DNA of 15,381 nt from Irineochytrium annulatum (lineage: Eukaryota; Chytridiomycota; Chytridiomycetes; Chytridiales; Chytridiaceae), in assembly GCA_027600665.1 (NCBI GenBank), contig JADGJL010000697.1, positions 1 through 15,381 on the forward strand, in the 5' to 3' direction. Positions 1-8,243 of this stretch are shown here, piece after piece. Within the stretch, counting starts at the first letter, position 1; each line of letters opens with the position of its first letter. The notes beneath the pieces are model-generated. The model was not told the DNA's origin, searched no databases, and worked only from the letters and a program-made list of their open reading frames with translations. Made by a program: the position numbers and the translations under genes.

Positions 1-1816
1 GGGTGTTGGTGGAGGGTGGGAGGGAGTGGGGGTGGATTTGCTGAATACGATTGCGAGGGGTAAGAAAGATGGGAAGGTGGAGGGTGCGGAAAGGGAGAAG
101 GCTGTGCGGACGGAGGACGACGGCAAAGATGGGAAGGAAGTCGATGTGACGGAGAAGAGGGACGCGGCGGAGAAAGCGGATGGGGATCACGCCATGGAGG
201 ACGCGAAGAAGGAGATGGAGAAGGGTGCCGCCAAGGATGCTTCAAAGGAAGATGTGAAGGAGCCTAAGGATGGCGATGCGATGGCAGTTGATAGCGTGGA
301 GAAGGCCGATGGGGCAGATAAGGACAAGACAGCAGTTCCGTCAACCGATACCGAAAAGTCCACCGATCCGTCATCGCCGAAGAAACCTGCAGAGGATGCA
401 CTCTCCGTCCCTGTTTCATCCCGCAAGCGCAAAGGCCGGAAGGATGACGATAATACACCAACATCGACACCCAGCACCTCGCCGCCTAACACGCCCCAAA
501 CATTCGTTCCCCGTACCCTGCGCGCGCGTCCCACCTTCCAACAGTATACTCCGCTTCGCGACCCGGTCGCCGAGACCCGCTTGGACCTTCACTACATCGT
601 CCGGCCGTTACCACTAAAGACGTTTGCGCTGCCGGGCGTCGAGGACGAGGGCTTGTGCTATTACAAGCCCGGGCATCAAGTCTTGCCGTTCAATTTGTTT
701 CAGGGCGAGCCGACGGAGGATGTTTCGCATAACGTCGCGGTTCTGCAGGCGATTGATCGGGCCTCCAGCTGGGCCGTCGAGTCGAACCCGATTTATCAGT
801 CGGCGGAGGACGCGGGCGACAATGTCGGCGTGTGGGGTGAGGTGGTGGATGCTGTCGAGGCCCGGGGTCTGGAGGGCCACCGGTGGGGGATCGAAGGTAC
901 CTATCTCACGCGCAAAGGCGTGTCGGACCTTCTAGCTGGGCGGCAGGTGGAGGATGTCGGCGGAGACGACGACGTGGACACGGACGACGAGCGGACGGTC
1001 GGGTGCGTCCGTCTAGGAGCCGAAACGGTTCAGGTGGGGGACCTTGTCAAGCTCGCGGCGGGCAGCGCCAAGGCGAGGCCGAGGACGTTCAAGTGCCTCG
1101 TTTTGGATGAGGGTGACAAGAATGGCGGTTACGCGGCGCAGGTCACAATGGATGGGGTCGAGTATTTGGAGGTCGGGAGAATCGTGGTGAGGAGGCCGCA
1201 TGTGCCTGCGCTGTTGCCGTGGCGGGCGGAGGGGCGGCCGAGAGTGCTTGCGGGGACGAGGCCGGCCGTGAGGATCAAGGGCAACGTGTACATGAGGTCG
1301 ACGCAGGGGCTTTGGTGTAGTACTGCCGAGGTTAGGGAGGTGAGCCTGACGGGCGGGGAGGTCGTCTGCAGGGTCCAGGCGCAGTTTAACTCGTGCCCCG
1401 CCGTCGGACCTTGTGGGTTCCCGGCTCCGGGCGTGAGCGCCGCGGCCCCCGGAGCGGTCGTCGGCGGGATGAGGGGCGTGAGCCCGAGGCTGTGGATGAT
1501 GGAGGAAGGGTCGTGGAGTGACGATCGGGTTGTGAAGAGGGTGGACGATAGGAAGGGGAGCTGCGTTGCGAGTTTGGATGAGAAGTGGAAGAGGCCTATG
1601 GGCGCGCCGGCGAGGATTGGCGCGGGTAGGATGAGCAGCAGGTTGGCGGATGTGGCGCTTGGAGTTGAGAGGGAGAGCAGAGTGGAGGCAGACGATCGTG
1701 GCGGCATTGCGGTAGGTTTAAATCTTCGGTTCGATGCTGTGATATCTAATTCCATTTTTGTCGTGCAGCCGGCGATGGAGAATGGCGGTGTCACGAGTCT
1801 TCAAGCTGCAAGATAA
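1..1816 (+). CDS. 5'-truncated nuclear-type protein, weakly Clr2-like
   Basis: The reading frame is open from base 2, so the true start lies left of the window. Counting residues from the codon at base 26, the first ~150 are Lys/Glu/Asp/Ala-rich and disordered, followed by a basic patch near residue 131 (RKRKGRK) and a Ser/Thr/Pro stretch. An apparently folded region runs from about residue 160 to 470. Two short segments in it recall the C-terminal part of Clr2 (cryptic loci regulator 2, a fungal heterochromatin-silencing subunit of SHREC): VRLGAETVQVGDLVKL near residue 328 and VRIKGNVYM near 415. That resemblance is from memory and weak. A phase-0 intron is likely at 1712-1768 (GTAGGT...GTGCAG, 57 nt, CTAAT branch-like site). 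It carries no stop in frame, so retained and spliced forms both reach the TAA at 1814-1816. Coding status is good; the family name is tentative. Confidence 0.72.
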   Translation, partial: GVGGGWEGVGVDLLNTIARGKKDGKVEGAEREKAVRTEDDGKDGKEVDVTEKRDAAEKADGDHAMEDAKKEMEKGAAKDASKEDVKEPKDGDAMAVDSVEKADGADKDKTAVPSTDTEKSTDPSSPKKPAEDALSVPVSSRKRKGRKDDDNTPTSTPSTSPPNTPQTFVPRTLRARPTFQQYTPLRDPVAETRLDLHYIVRPLPLKTFALPGVEDEGLCYYKPGHQVLPFNLFQGEPTEDVSHNVAVLQAIDRASSWAVESNPIYQSAEDAGDNVGVWGEVVDAVEARGLEGHRWGIEGTYLTRKGVSDLLAGRQVEDVGGDDDVDTDDERTVGCVRLGAETVQVGDLVKLAAGSAKARPRTFKCLVLDEGDKNGGYAAQVTMDGVEYLEVGRIVVRRPHVPALLPWRAEGRPRVLAGTRPAVRIKGNVYMRSTQGLWCSTAEVREVSLTGGEVVCRVQAQFNSCPAVGPCGFPAPGVSAAAPGAVVGGMRGVSPRLWMMEEGSWSDDRVVKRVDDRKGSCVASLDEKWKRPMGAPARIGAGRMSSRLADVALGVERESRVEADDRGGIAVGLNLRFDAVISNSIFVVQPAMENGGVTSLQAAR

Positions 1817-2020
1817 GCTGAAAGTGCGTGCTGTTCGGATATGCTACCTACCGATAGAACCTGGTAAAGAAAATTTGGGAACTGCTCAGCTGCACACGTT
1901 TATGTGATGTTATGAATGGTGGAAGAGATCGCACATCCAATAGATGAATTTTACAGTATATTACTGAAAAAAATTTGCTGACAGAACACTGGAACACTGA
2001 ATTTTTCGTTCGTTATTTTA
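1817..2020. other. 3' flank of the first gene
   Basis: AT-rich non-coding stretch after the TAA of the first gene. It contains A-runs and TA-rich words near 1950-1980 suitable for transcript ends. No canonical AATAAA and no RNA gene were seen. It separates the first gene from possible minus-strand genes, so transcripts may converge here. Confidence 0.4.
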
Positions 2021-2242
2021 TCAGACGGAACACCTGCAATTACTCCTCTTCGTCAGCTCATCGATTGCCACTTCATCGCGATTCCACGAGCTGACACGCG
2101 TTGACGAGGCGGGCGCCAGCCTACCGACGCTATCAGCGGGGTCCGGGGTCGCTGAGGCATAATAGCGGGCTGCGGATTCAGGAGGCGGGACTGCCCCGCT
2201 GGAGATGGCACCACCGCGTTTTGCCGTTGGGTCATTCGCCAT
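2021..2242 (-). CDS. possible small hypothetical protein, 73 aa
   Basis: A single-exon frame starts at a true ATG (complement of 2240-2242), preceded in frame by a stop, and ends at 2021. The product is 73 aa, rich in Ala, Ser, Pro and charged residues, begins MANDPTAKRGG and ends in a Cys-containing tail (CRCSV). There is no signal peptide, membrane segment or recognised domain. Codon content is more GC-rich than the flanking AT-rich DNA, which favours a genuine exon. It lies 133 bp beyond the stop of the glycosylase gene on the same strand, so it could also be 3' UTR of that gene or part of a longer spliced gene. I do not recognise the protein. Confidence 0.35.
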   Translation of the reverse strand: MANDPTAKRGGAISSGAVPPPESAARYYASATPDPADSVGRLAPASSTRVSSWNRDEVAIDELTKRSNCRCSV

Positions 2243-2375
2243 GATTTAAGTGATTCCACATGGAGTTTAACTTGCGATGTGCAATAGAAAGGCGACCTCG
2301 CAAATGATTACTTCAAATTAAATGGATTCCAGCAAAAAGGACTACATTATGAACAAATAAGACAGAGACTTGATT

Positions 2376-3839
2376 TCAAAAGTAAGAGCTCCGAGTTCTC
2401 CGCGTTGTCGAAATCGGTGCATCCTCGTCGCCCTTAAAAAACTTCGACTTCTTCGTTTGATTTGCCTTTGTTGTTCGCTTCGACTTCGGCGCAGAATCAT
2501 TGTCGTTATCGTCCTCATGGTCCGCGCCATCCCCCTCCTTCGCACGGTCCGTCGGATCGTCTTCTCCCTCTATACCCTCCTTCTCATCTTCGCTAACTTC
2601 CTTCGTCTTCGACTTCCGCGGCTTTCTGGCTACATTCTTCTTTTTCGCCACTTGAGCGCTCTTCTTTATCGGCACGTACTCTTCGCCATCCTCATCATCG
2701 TCGCCACCTTGGTCCTCCAGCCTAGCCATCGCAGACCTTGTCTTCTTCACCGCCGTTCTCCGCCGCTTTTTTGAAGTCCCATCCTCTTCATTGGACTCGT
2801 TATCGCTGTTCGCCTCCGATTCCTTAACCCTCCGCTTCACCTTAGGCCGTTCCCCGCGCAGTACCTGAACCTCGGGCACGAAAGCGCAGGTTCGGCCAGA
2901 GAGAGATTCGAACTCGATCCGCTTGCCGTCGGGGAGGACCGCGTTCTGGCGCTGATTTTTCCCCTTAACCCATCTTCATACATAAATACTTCCAACACTG
3001 TGAACCAAAAAGTACCTGTAATGAAAAAGCCACTCCGTCGGAAACCGTTCCGCGTCTGCGTTGACTTTCGTTGCAACGACACAGACCTCGACAATGCTGC
3101 GGTGCAGCTCCGCAATTTGATCGATAGAAAGAGTCTTCGCGATCTCAAGCGGGTGGATCTTAGCCATATGCAGGATCTCATCCGCGACCCAGTTGCCGAC
3201 ACCTGGAGTGCAGTTAAGAAACACAAACCAGCGGTTCAAATTCATACCAGCCGAGAAGGCTTGATCCAACAAAAGCGATTTAATCGGCGTGTTCCTGGCA
3301 ATGGCATTTTTAGGACATTAACACGGCACCCTAACGTACTTTCGACCTAAAACCTCCGCAAACTTCTCCATCGGCCACATAGAATGAATCGGGTCGAACC
3401 CAAGCGCGCTAATCGGCGGCTCATGCAACGGATCCTCCAGCAGTCTTATCCGCGCCAACCTCCGCGGGTCCGTAAACACGAACGCAGTCCCATCCTCAAA
3501 GCTGACTTGGAACTTCCAGAATCTTGGTGGCCAGTCCTCGTCCTCGGTCGAAAAATCCATAAACTGCAACCCGTCCTGGCCTTTAACGCGCACGCTTCCC
3601 GTCATCCCAAAGTGGAGAACCATGTGTGGGGCCTGATCGAGCCGGATCACGAGGACTTTCCCCCGGCGGTCGGTGTCGACGACGGTGCGGCCGCGGACGC
3701 ACTTGGCAAAATCCGTGTGGGTGAGGCCGCCCGTGTAGACGATCGTGTCCTCGACGGTGTCGACGCCGGCAATCTTCTTGCTAAGAAAGTTGTCGTGCAG
3801 GAGCCGCCTGGCCCGCTCGACCTCCGGAAGCTCGGGCAT
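2376..3839 (-). CDS. Fpg/Nei-family DNA glycosylase/AP lyase with long charged tail
   Basis: Bifunctional base-excision-repair glycosylase, four exons: 3839-3340, 3294-3248, 3202-3016 and 2973-2376. They sum to 1332 nt, 443 aa. Introns are 3295-3339 (45 nt), 3203-3247 (45) and 2974-3015 (42), all GT..AG. The protein starts MPELPEVE, which places catalytic Pro2 and Glu3 as in Fpg. Lys61 lies in DRRGKVLVIRL, HFGMTG at 76-81 and FTDPRRLARIRL at 122-133. The helix-two-turn-helix LLLDQAFSAGVGNWVADE is restored only after splicing (about 174-191). The usual Cys4 zinc finger is absent. Residues 246-281 form a 'zincless finger' ending SGRTCAFVPEVQ, keeping the Arg (R272), as in plant and fungal FPG1 and NEIL1. 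Residues 282-443 are a disordered Lys/Asp/Glu-rich tail with several nuclear-signal-like clusters. The frame continues upstream of the ATG only with a non-ATG codon, so this start is well supported. Confidence 0.93.
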
Positions 3840-3982
3840 ATTGGATGGGGAGGCCGCCGCCGGCGTTGGGATCACCGACTGGGACGGGTCGCGTAGAGAT
3901 CGAGTTGGTGAAGAACAGGATCGAGCAAAGGCGGTCGTCAAAATCAACCTCGCGATCGGTCAATCTCGTCCGGACCGCGACA
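3840..3982. promoter_or_regulatory. divergent intergenic promoter region
   Basis: Only 143 bp lie between the ATG of the DNA glycosylase (minus) and the ATG of the next gene (plus), so both core promoters and 5' UTRs must fit here or overlap. The stretch is GC-rich with no TATA box that I can see. Shared control of the two genes is inferred from the head-to-head layout only. Confidence 0.5.
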
Positions 3983-5828
3983 ATGGACAAACCGGTACCA
4001 AAGCGCCGCAAGACCGCGGACGACGACGAGGAGGACTTCGTCGACAAGGAGGATAGCCCGGAGGTTGACGATGTGGAGCCCGACGAGCCTGCGGTCGCCA
4101 CTTCGAATCCAGGGAAGAAGTCTGGGAAGGCCGCGGCCAAGACGACCTCGAAGAAGCCAACGGGGAAGAAGGCCGCGATACTGGACGATGATCAAGAGGC
4201 TGCACCGCCAAAGAAGGCGCGCGGAAGAAGAAAGTCAGCCATCGTTGACGGAAAGCCCTCGAAAACCACGGCCGCCGGGCGTCTCGCCAAACCCGGTCAG
4301 GCTGTCGGCACGGCGCAGCGAAAGTCGGTCTTCCTGGACAAAGAACACGTCGTGGAGGCCGGCCTGGTCGCATGGCTTCACCCGCTGCTTCGTCGGATGA
4401 TAAAGATATGGATCCAGCAGCACTGTGTCGCGGAGAAGGTCGAGTTTCAAGAGGATTTCATCAGAGAGGTCGCATATCAGGCATTGAGTCGACAGAAGTT
4501 TCCTTTGAAGTTTATGACTGGCAACTTGTCGAAGTGAGCGGCATTTCACTTTATTCTGTGGCTGGCACGCCGCTAAAATCTCGTAATTCACAGAGATTAT
4601 ACCGAGGAGGATATGCTGCAGCGTTTGTCCTACATCGTTCTTGCTAAGGTTACTCCTCAACTTGTCCACCTTCTTTTTATCCTGACCAAGAAACAGTGCT
4701 TGCCTTTCACGTCGACATACTATGCGTTTTACGCGCACGGCGACGAGAAGATTCCGCAAGACGAAACGGCCGGCGTCAATTGCGAGGCCGGCTGGAAGCC
4801 CTTGTACCGTCCCATTCGATCGTTCGTTTTAGATATATTCCCATTTGCGGCAAAGGCATCCGGGGAGCCGACTATATCGTTGATGTGCAATGCGGTCGAC
4901 TATTGGTCGCTGGATGACGAGAAGGATCGCGAGGCGTGGGAAGTTTGCTGTCAGCTGCAAGTTTGCAACGTTGCGTTCGTAACGAGTTTGAACCTTCAAA
5001 TGGCGTTTACGGATGGTTCGCTTTGTTTTTGCTTCGCTGTACTGACGTTGAAGTTTAGAGTACCCCAAGGAAGCTCGTATCAAAACTATTATCCATGCCG
5101 TTCGTGCCAACCGGCTCGTCCGCGATCGCGAGAAGCTCCGCAACGTTAAGCACATGCACGTCTGCAAGCGTCTGATAATGGACCGCTGCGTTTCGATGGA
5201 CTGGCTTACGAACCCGCACGTACCTCCTGCCATCAAGGCCTACCTCGGGGACCCAAAGGGCATTTGCATGGGCACGGCGGGCCAAAAAAAGAAGGTCCCC
5301 GCCAACGCGAAGGACGTCGTGTCTGAGGAGGAGCTCCAGGCCGCGCTGGACGACCTGGCGAAATCACACATCGAGATGTTCGCGCGCTCCCAAAAGAACT
5401 TCTCGACGTTCGATTGGAAGCCGAGGACGAAGGGGGATACAAACGTAAAGGCAATGTCGGAGACGGATGAGTCGGATGGTGGGGGCGAAGCTGGGGGGAG
5501 GAGAAAGAGGAAGCGGGCCGCGAAGAATGCGAGCGGGGACGAGATGGAGGAGAATGATGACGTGGGCGTGGACGGGGAGGAGGCGCTGCCGGCGTGGGTG
5601 TTGAGGAATCTGACCAAGGCGACGGCGAAAGGGAAGGGAGGGGCTCTGACGAGGACGGCGGACTCTATCCTTGCTGAGTGGGAGAAGGAGGATGAGGAGT
5701 TGGACAGGCGCGCCGCCGAGACGAACGCTGAGGGTATTTCGGAGTTGGAGGGTGTGCCGAAGGAGGATTTGGAGGGCCCCGAGGTTGAGGAGATGGCGGA
5801 AGCTTTGAAGGATTTCGTTCAGATGTGA
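3983..5828 (+). CDS. unrecognised nuclear-type protein, multi-exon
   Basis: Proposed exons are 3983-4533, 4594-4648, 4697-5015 and 5059-5828, giving 564 aa. Introns: 4534-4593 (GTGAGC, 60 nt), 4649-4696 (GTTACT...CCTGACC...ACAG, 48 nt, no stop in frame, so it may instead be coding, giving 580 aa) and 5016-5058 (GTTCGC...CTGAC...TTTAG, 43 nt). For the last one a donor at 4984 is also phase-compatible. The start ATG follows a short GC-rich leader. Residues 1-120 are Lys/Asp-rich and disordered (PKRRK; KKARGRRKS). The middle ~250 residues look folded, helical and rich in aromatic and Cys residues. The C-terminal ~180 are acidic with a basic island (GGRRKRKRAAK) and an EWEKEDEELDRR helix. I recognise no family. 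Charge pattern and nuclear-type signals suggest a chromatin or nucleolar protein (inference). Confidence 0.8.
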
Positions 5829-6764
5829 TTTTCCTTAGCGACGTCGACTTACCTGCGTCGATTTTCTTCGTGCTTAGTGGTCGTATGCAGTCCGTTGTTG
5901 CTCAAGATATGCACTTAGATAATGATCGTCCGTCTGGATGCAGCTGTCCGACTCAAGTCTTAAACCAACGACGCATATCATTTATTTATAAGGCTTGATA
6001 AGGCTGCTATTGTGAAAGCTGTTGAGCCAACGACTATTGTTTAACTGCGTAGGCTAATCCACCCGGCACGCTGGCTTTTATGTGATTTGCTTGCTGGCCG
6101 TGTTAAGAGCGTTGATTTTTCGACACGCTACCGTCATCAAGTGGCAGATACAGCGCCAATTGCTAGAAATCTGATATATGCGGTTATCGCTAGATCATTG
6201 ACGCAAAGAAGTTGCAGCGGTCAGGGGCAGTGTTAGCAGTTGACTGTGCAACTGCTGCTCATTCATGATGTCGATAAAGTGACAGCGACGGCTTATTGTT
6301 TGATTCTTTCTCATCGTTATTCGTCGGGGCGTTAGCGTTACTGTAGCCCACCACCTATCCAAAGCACCAAACGAAGTCATTGAAAGAGTCTGCTCTTGGG
6401 ACCCGCTCGAACGTGTCGGGGTGGCCTCCGCGTAAGTAAGGATTGCGTGCTAAATACCTGCAGTATCTGAAAAACTGTTGCATACCCGCTTGACAAGCTA
6501 CGACGAATAAGTTGCCAGATTTTACTAAGTTCGGATTTTACACATGGACTTTTTAAGTGCAGGCTTCGAGTCCTGTGCACTTTTTAACACGGTGCAGTCC
6601 AGAGCCAGAGTCGCGGGAAAGAGCTGGAAGCTGTGGTGAGAATATTTAAGTTAATCGTGGGACAGTAATAATAACTAAAAAAAAAAAATGAGGGCTGTCG
6701 GTTTGATACAGTACCTAACAATATAGTTTGTGACCCGACGTATCCCCCCCACAGCCCTCAACCG
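5829..6764. other. long intergenic spacer
   Basis: About 0.9 kb of moderately AT-rich DNA with no supported gene. The 3' flank of the preceding gene includes a TTTATTTATAAGG stretch near 5985 that may serve as a transcript end signal. Short minus-strand frames at 6195-6380 and 6377-6580 lack codon bias and recognisable products. A GGCTTCGAGTCC word near 6562 followed by T5 recalls a tRNA B box and Pol III terminator, but no matching tRNA body precedes it. A 12-A run lies at 6677-6688. Confidence 0.5.
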
Positions 6765-6973
6765 ACACCCATCCATCAATGGTGGTAAACGACGCAAAAA
6801 AGGAAGCGAGGCGGCACCCGAGGAGGCGAGGAGGTCGTGGCTGCCGCGCGTCAGTATACGGCGGAAGGACGACACGGCCGGAGGTGGATGGCGCGGATCG
6901 AATCCCCCACAATATTTTGACCAAAGATCCGACATCGACTTCTCAATTTTCTGCTCTCCTCCACTCTCGCCGC

Positions 6974-6983
6974 TATTATAAGA
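6974..6983 (+). promoter_or_regulatory. TATA-like element
   Basis: TATTATAAGA lies 74 bp upstream of the ATG of the small secreted protein and is followed by a CT-rich leader with repeated TCCTCC/CACC words up to the ATG. This is the usual layout of a strongly expressed fungal promoter. Assignment is by position and sequence only. Confidence 0.5.
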
Positions 6984-7056
6984 ACTCCTTCAACTCGCCT
7001 TTCACCCCGCATCGTCAACACTCCCTCCTCCACCATCACTTCCTCCACCGTCTGAC

Positions 7057-7662
7057 ATGTACTCCGCCGTCGCCTTCGTCCTTACCGTCGCCGCCGCCGT
7101 TAACGGCCAGGTCACCGATGCGCCCAGTGCGACGCTTGCGCCCACCACCTCCGTCTTCGGCGCCACCACCACGACGGCCACGGATCTCATTCTCGGCGGC
7201 ATTGATGTGACCCAGATCTTCGAAACGCTCACGCCATGGTTCGTGATCCACTTTTCTTCCCCTTTTCTACGGGAATGTTTCCTGATGAACGCGTTTGGCC
7301 ACCACAGCACCCAGGACTGCCTCGCTCAGAACGGTGTCAATGTGACCGGCCTCACCCTCCCCGTGCTCTCGCGGGCCTGCCAGAACTCGCAACAACTCGT
7401 CTCCAACCTTGGCGGTTGCATGCAGCAGAACAACTGCAACGCGACCACCGATCAGACCCTCCTGAAGACCCTTCCGCAGGACTGCTCGATGCTGAACGCG
7501 CTTATCCCTGGCGCCACCACTACCGCTACCGGGGGCAAGGCCGGTGCGACGTCGGCGATTGGCCCCGGGGTCTCGACGATCATGTCGTCGGCGACGAAGG
7601 TGGCGGGTGTTCAAGTAATGTTGGGGGTCGTGTCGGCGGCTCTTGTCTTCGCCATGCTGTGA
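7057..7662 (+). CDS. small secreted Cys-rich protein with GPI-type tail (CFEM-like?)
   Basis: Two exons, 7057-7238 and 7308-7662, 178 aa after removing a 69-nt intron (GTTCGT...CCACAG, CTGAT branch-like site). Residues 1-18 form a signal peptide ending VNGQ. A Thr/Ala/Ser-rich stretch follows, then a six-Cys domain at C61, C65, C85, C98, C104 and C119 opening with PCTQDCL, which resembles the start of fungal CFEM domains. The DxxCxC core of a classical CFEM is absent. A Thr/Gly/Ser-rich spacer leads to a hydrophobic C-terminus (about 160-178) typical of GPI anchoring. C61 exists only in the spliced form; the intron is stopless, so retention would give a 201-aa protein with Trp there and 23 extra residues. 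NNCNATT contains an N-glycosylation sequon. Likely plasma-membrane or wall protein; function unknown. Confidence 0.85.
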   Translation: MYSAVAFVLTVAAAVNGQVTDAPSATLAPTTSVFGATTTTATDLILGGIDVTQIFETLTPWFVIHFSSPFLRECFLMNAFGHHSTQDCLAQNGVNVTGLTLPVLSRACQNSQQLVSNLGGCMQQNNCNATTDQTLLKTLPQDCSMLNALIPGATTTATGGKAGATSAIGPGVSTIMSSATKVAGVQVMLGVVSAALVFAML

Positions 7663-8243
7663 GACGGTTCTTATACCCCCTTAAGGCCTGTAATTTATGT
7701 CCTTAGCCGCCCTTATCTATGATGGCATGTAGAGGGTTTGTGTCTTTTGTGTGAGGGTGTGTTTTATTCAACCACTTGTTCGTTGCCTTGAGTTTTCGCC
7801 GATTCTTGTTTCATATTTTCATGTAATGTCACCTCAACTCTTATGCACTCTTTGTCAATATTGTTTCCCGTACGTTGTAGATATCCTGAGGGGTGTTCCT
7901 CACGCGGGAATAAACGAAATTTCATCCATATTACAGTATGCGCATGATGCCGTGGTGCCCAGCTGATATAAAAGAATTGAACCTGCATACGATGAGAAGA
8001 ATGTGGTAAAACAGCTTCCGGCCACGTACGTTATCGTGCCGTGCGGGTCGGAAGGTGAGCAACGTAGCGGGGAAGTCAAGCGAAAAAGCCCACTTACACA
8101 AGCGAGAAAACTTAAAAAAAAAAAAAAAAAAAGCCTTTTTACACATCATGCAAATAGTCGCACGAGCGTTCGGCAACGATCAGCGACGCTGACAAGAAGA
8201 GGCTTGCCCTTGCGTCGTCCCCTCGGCGACGGCGGGCGAACAA
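7663..8243. other. intergenic region with AATAAA, TATA-like box and poly-A tract
   Basis: Non-coding DNA between two plus-strand genes. An AATAAA at 7909-7914 could end the upstream transcript. A TATAAAAG at 7967-7974 could serve the downstream gene, though its ATG is about 275 bp away. A 19-A run spans 8114-8132. No RNA gene seen. Confidence 0.45.
8114..8132 (+). repeat. homopolymer A tract (19 A)
   Basis: Uninterrupted run of 19 adenines about 110 bp upstream of the next ATG. It could be a nucleosome-excluding promoter poly(dA:dT) element, as known in fungi, or a slippage-prone microsatellite. No target-site duplication is evident, so I do not call it a retroposed tail. Confidence 0.8.

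Noticed and set aside
1338..1370. GTGAGC..CTGAC..CTGCAG as an intron in the first gene
   Set aside because: It would be only about 32 nt, shorter than any other intron here, and removing it breaks the frame.
1129..1794. 221-aa minus-strand frame inside the first gene
   Set aside because: It is antisense to a well-supported coding frame, is Pro/Ser/Thr low-complexity, and shows no domain. GC-rich coding DNA commonly leaves such open antisense frames.
3840..3947. N-terminal extension of the glycosylase that looks like a mitochondrial presequence
   Set aside because: The extension begins at a non-ATG codon. The family needs Pro right after the initiator Met, so the ATG at 3837-3839 is the start.
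4372..4647. Alternative frame across the first intron of the 3983 gene
   Set aside because: It reads through a clear GTGAGC..CACAG intron, while the other frame splices into a coherent exon with matching phase.
6195..6580. Two overlapping minus-strand frames as a possible gene
   Set aside because: Composition is random-like, there is no domain or signal, and the upstream frame lacks an ATG start. They look like chance frames in a spacer.
6541..6585. tRNA-like B box (GGCTTCGAGTCC) followed by T5
   Set aside because: No acceptor-stem partner, A box or cloverleaf could be laid out upstream on this strand, so a tRNA gene is not supported.
8114..8132. Poly-A tract as the tail of a retroposed element
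   Set aside because: No target-site duplication and no retroelement sequence upstream; a promoter A-tract or microsatellite is simpler.
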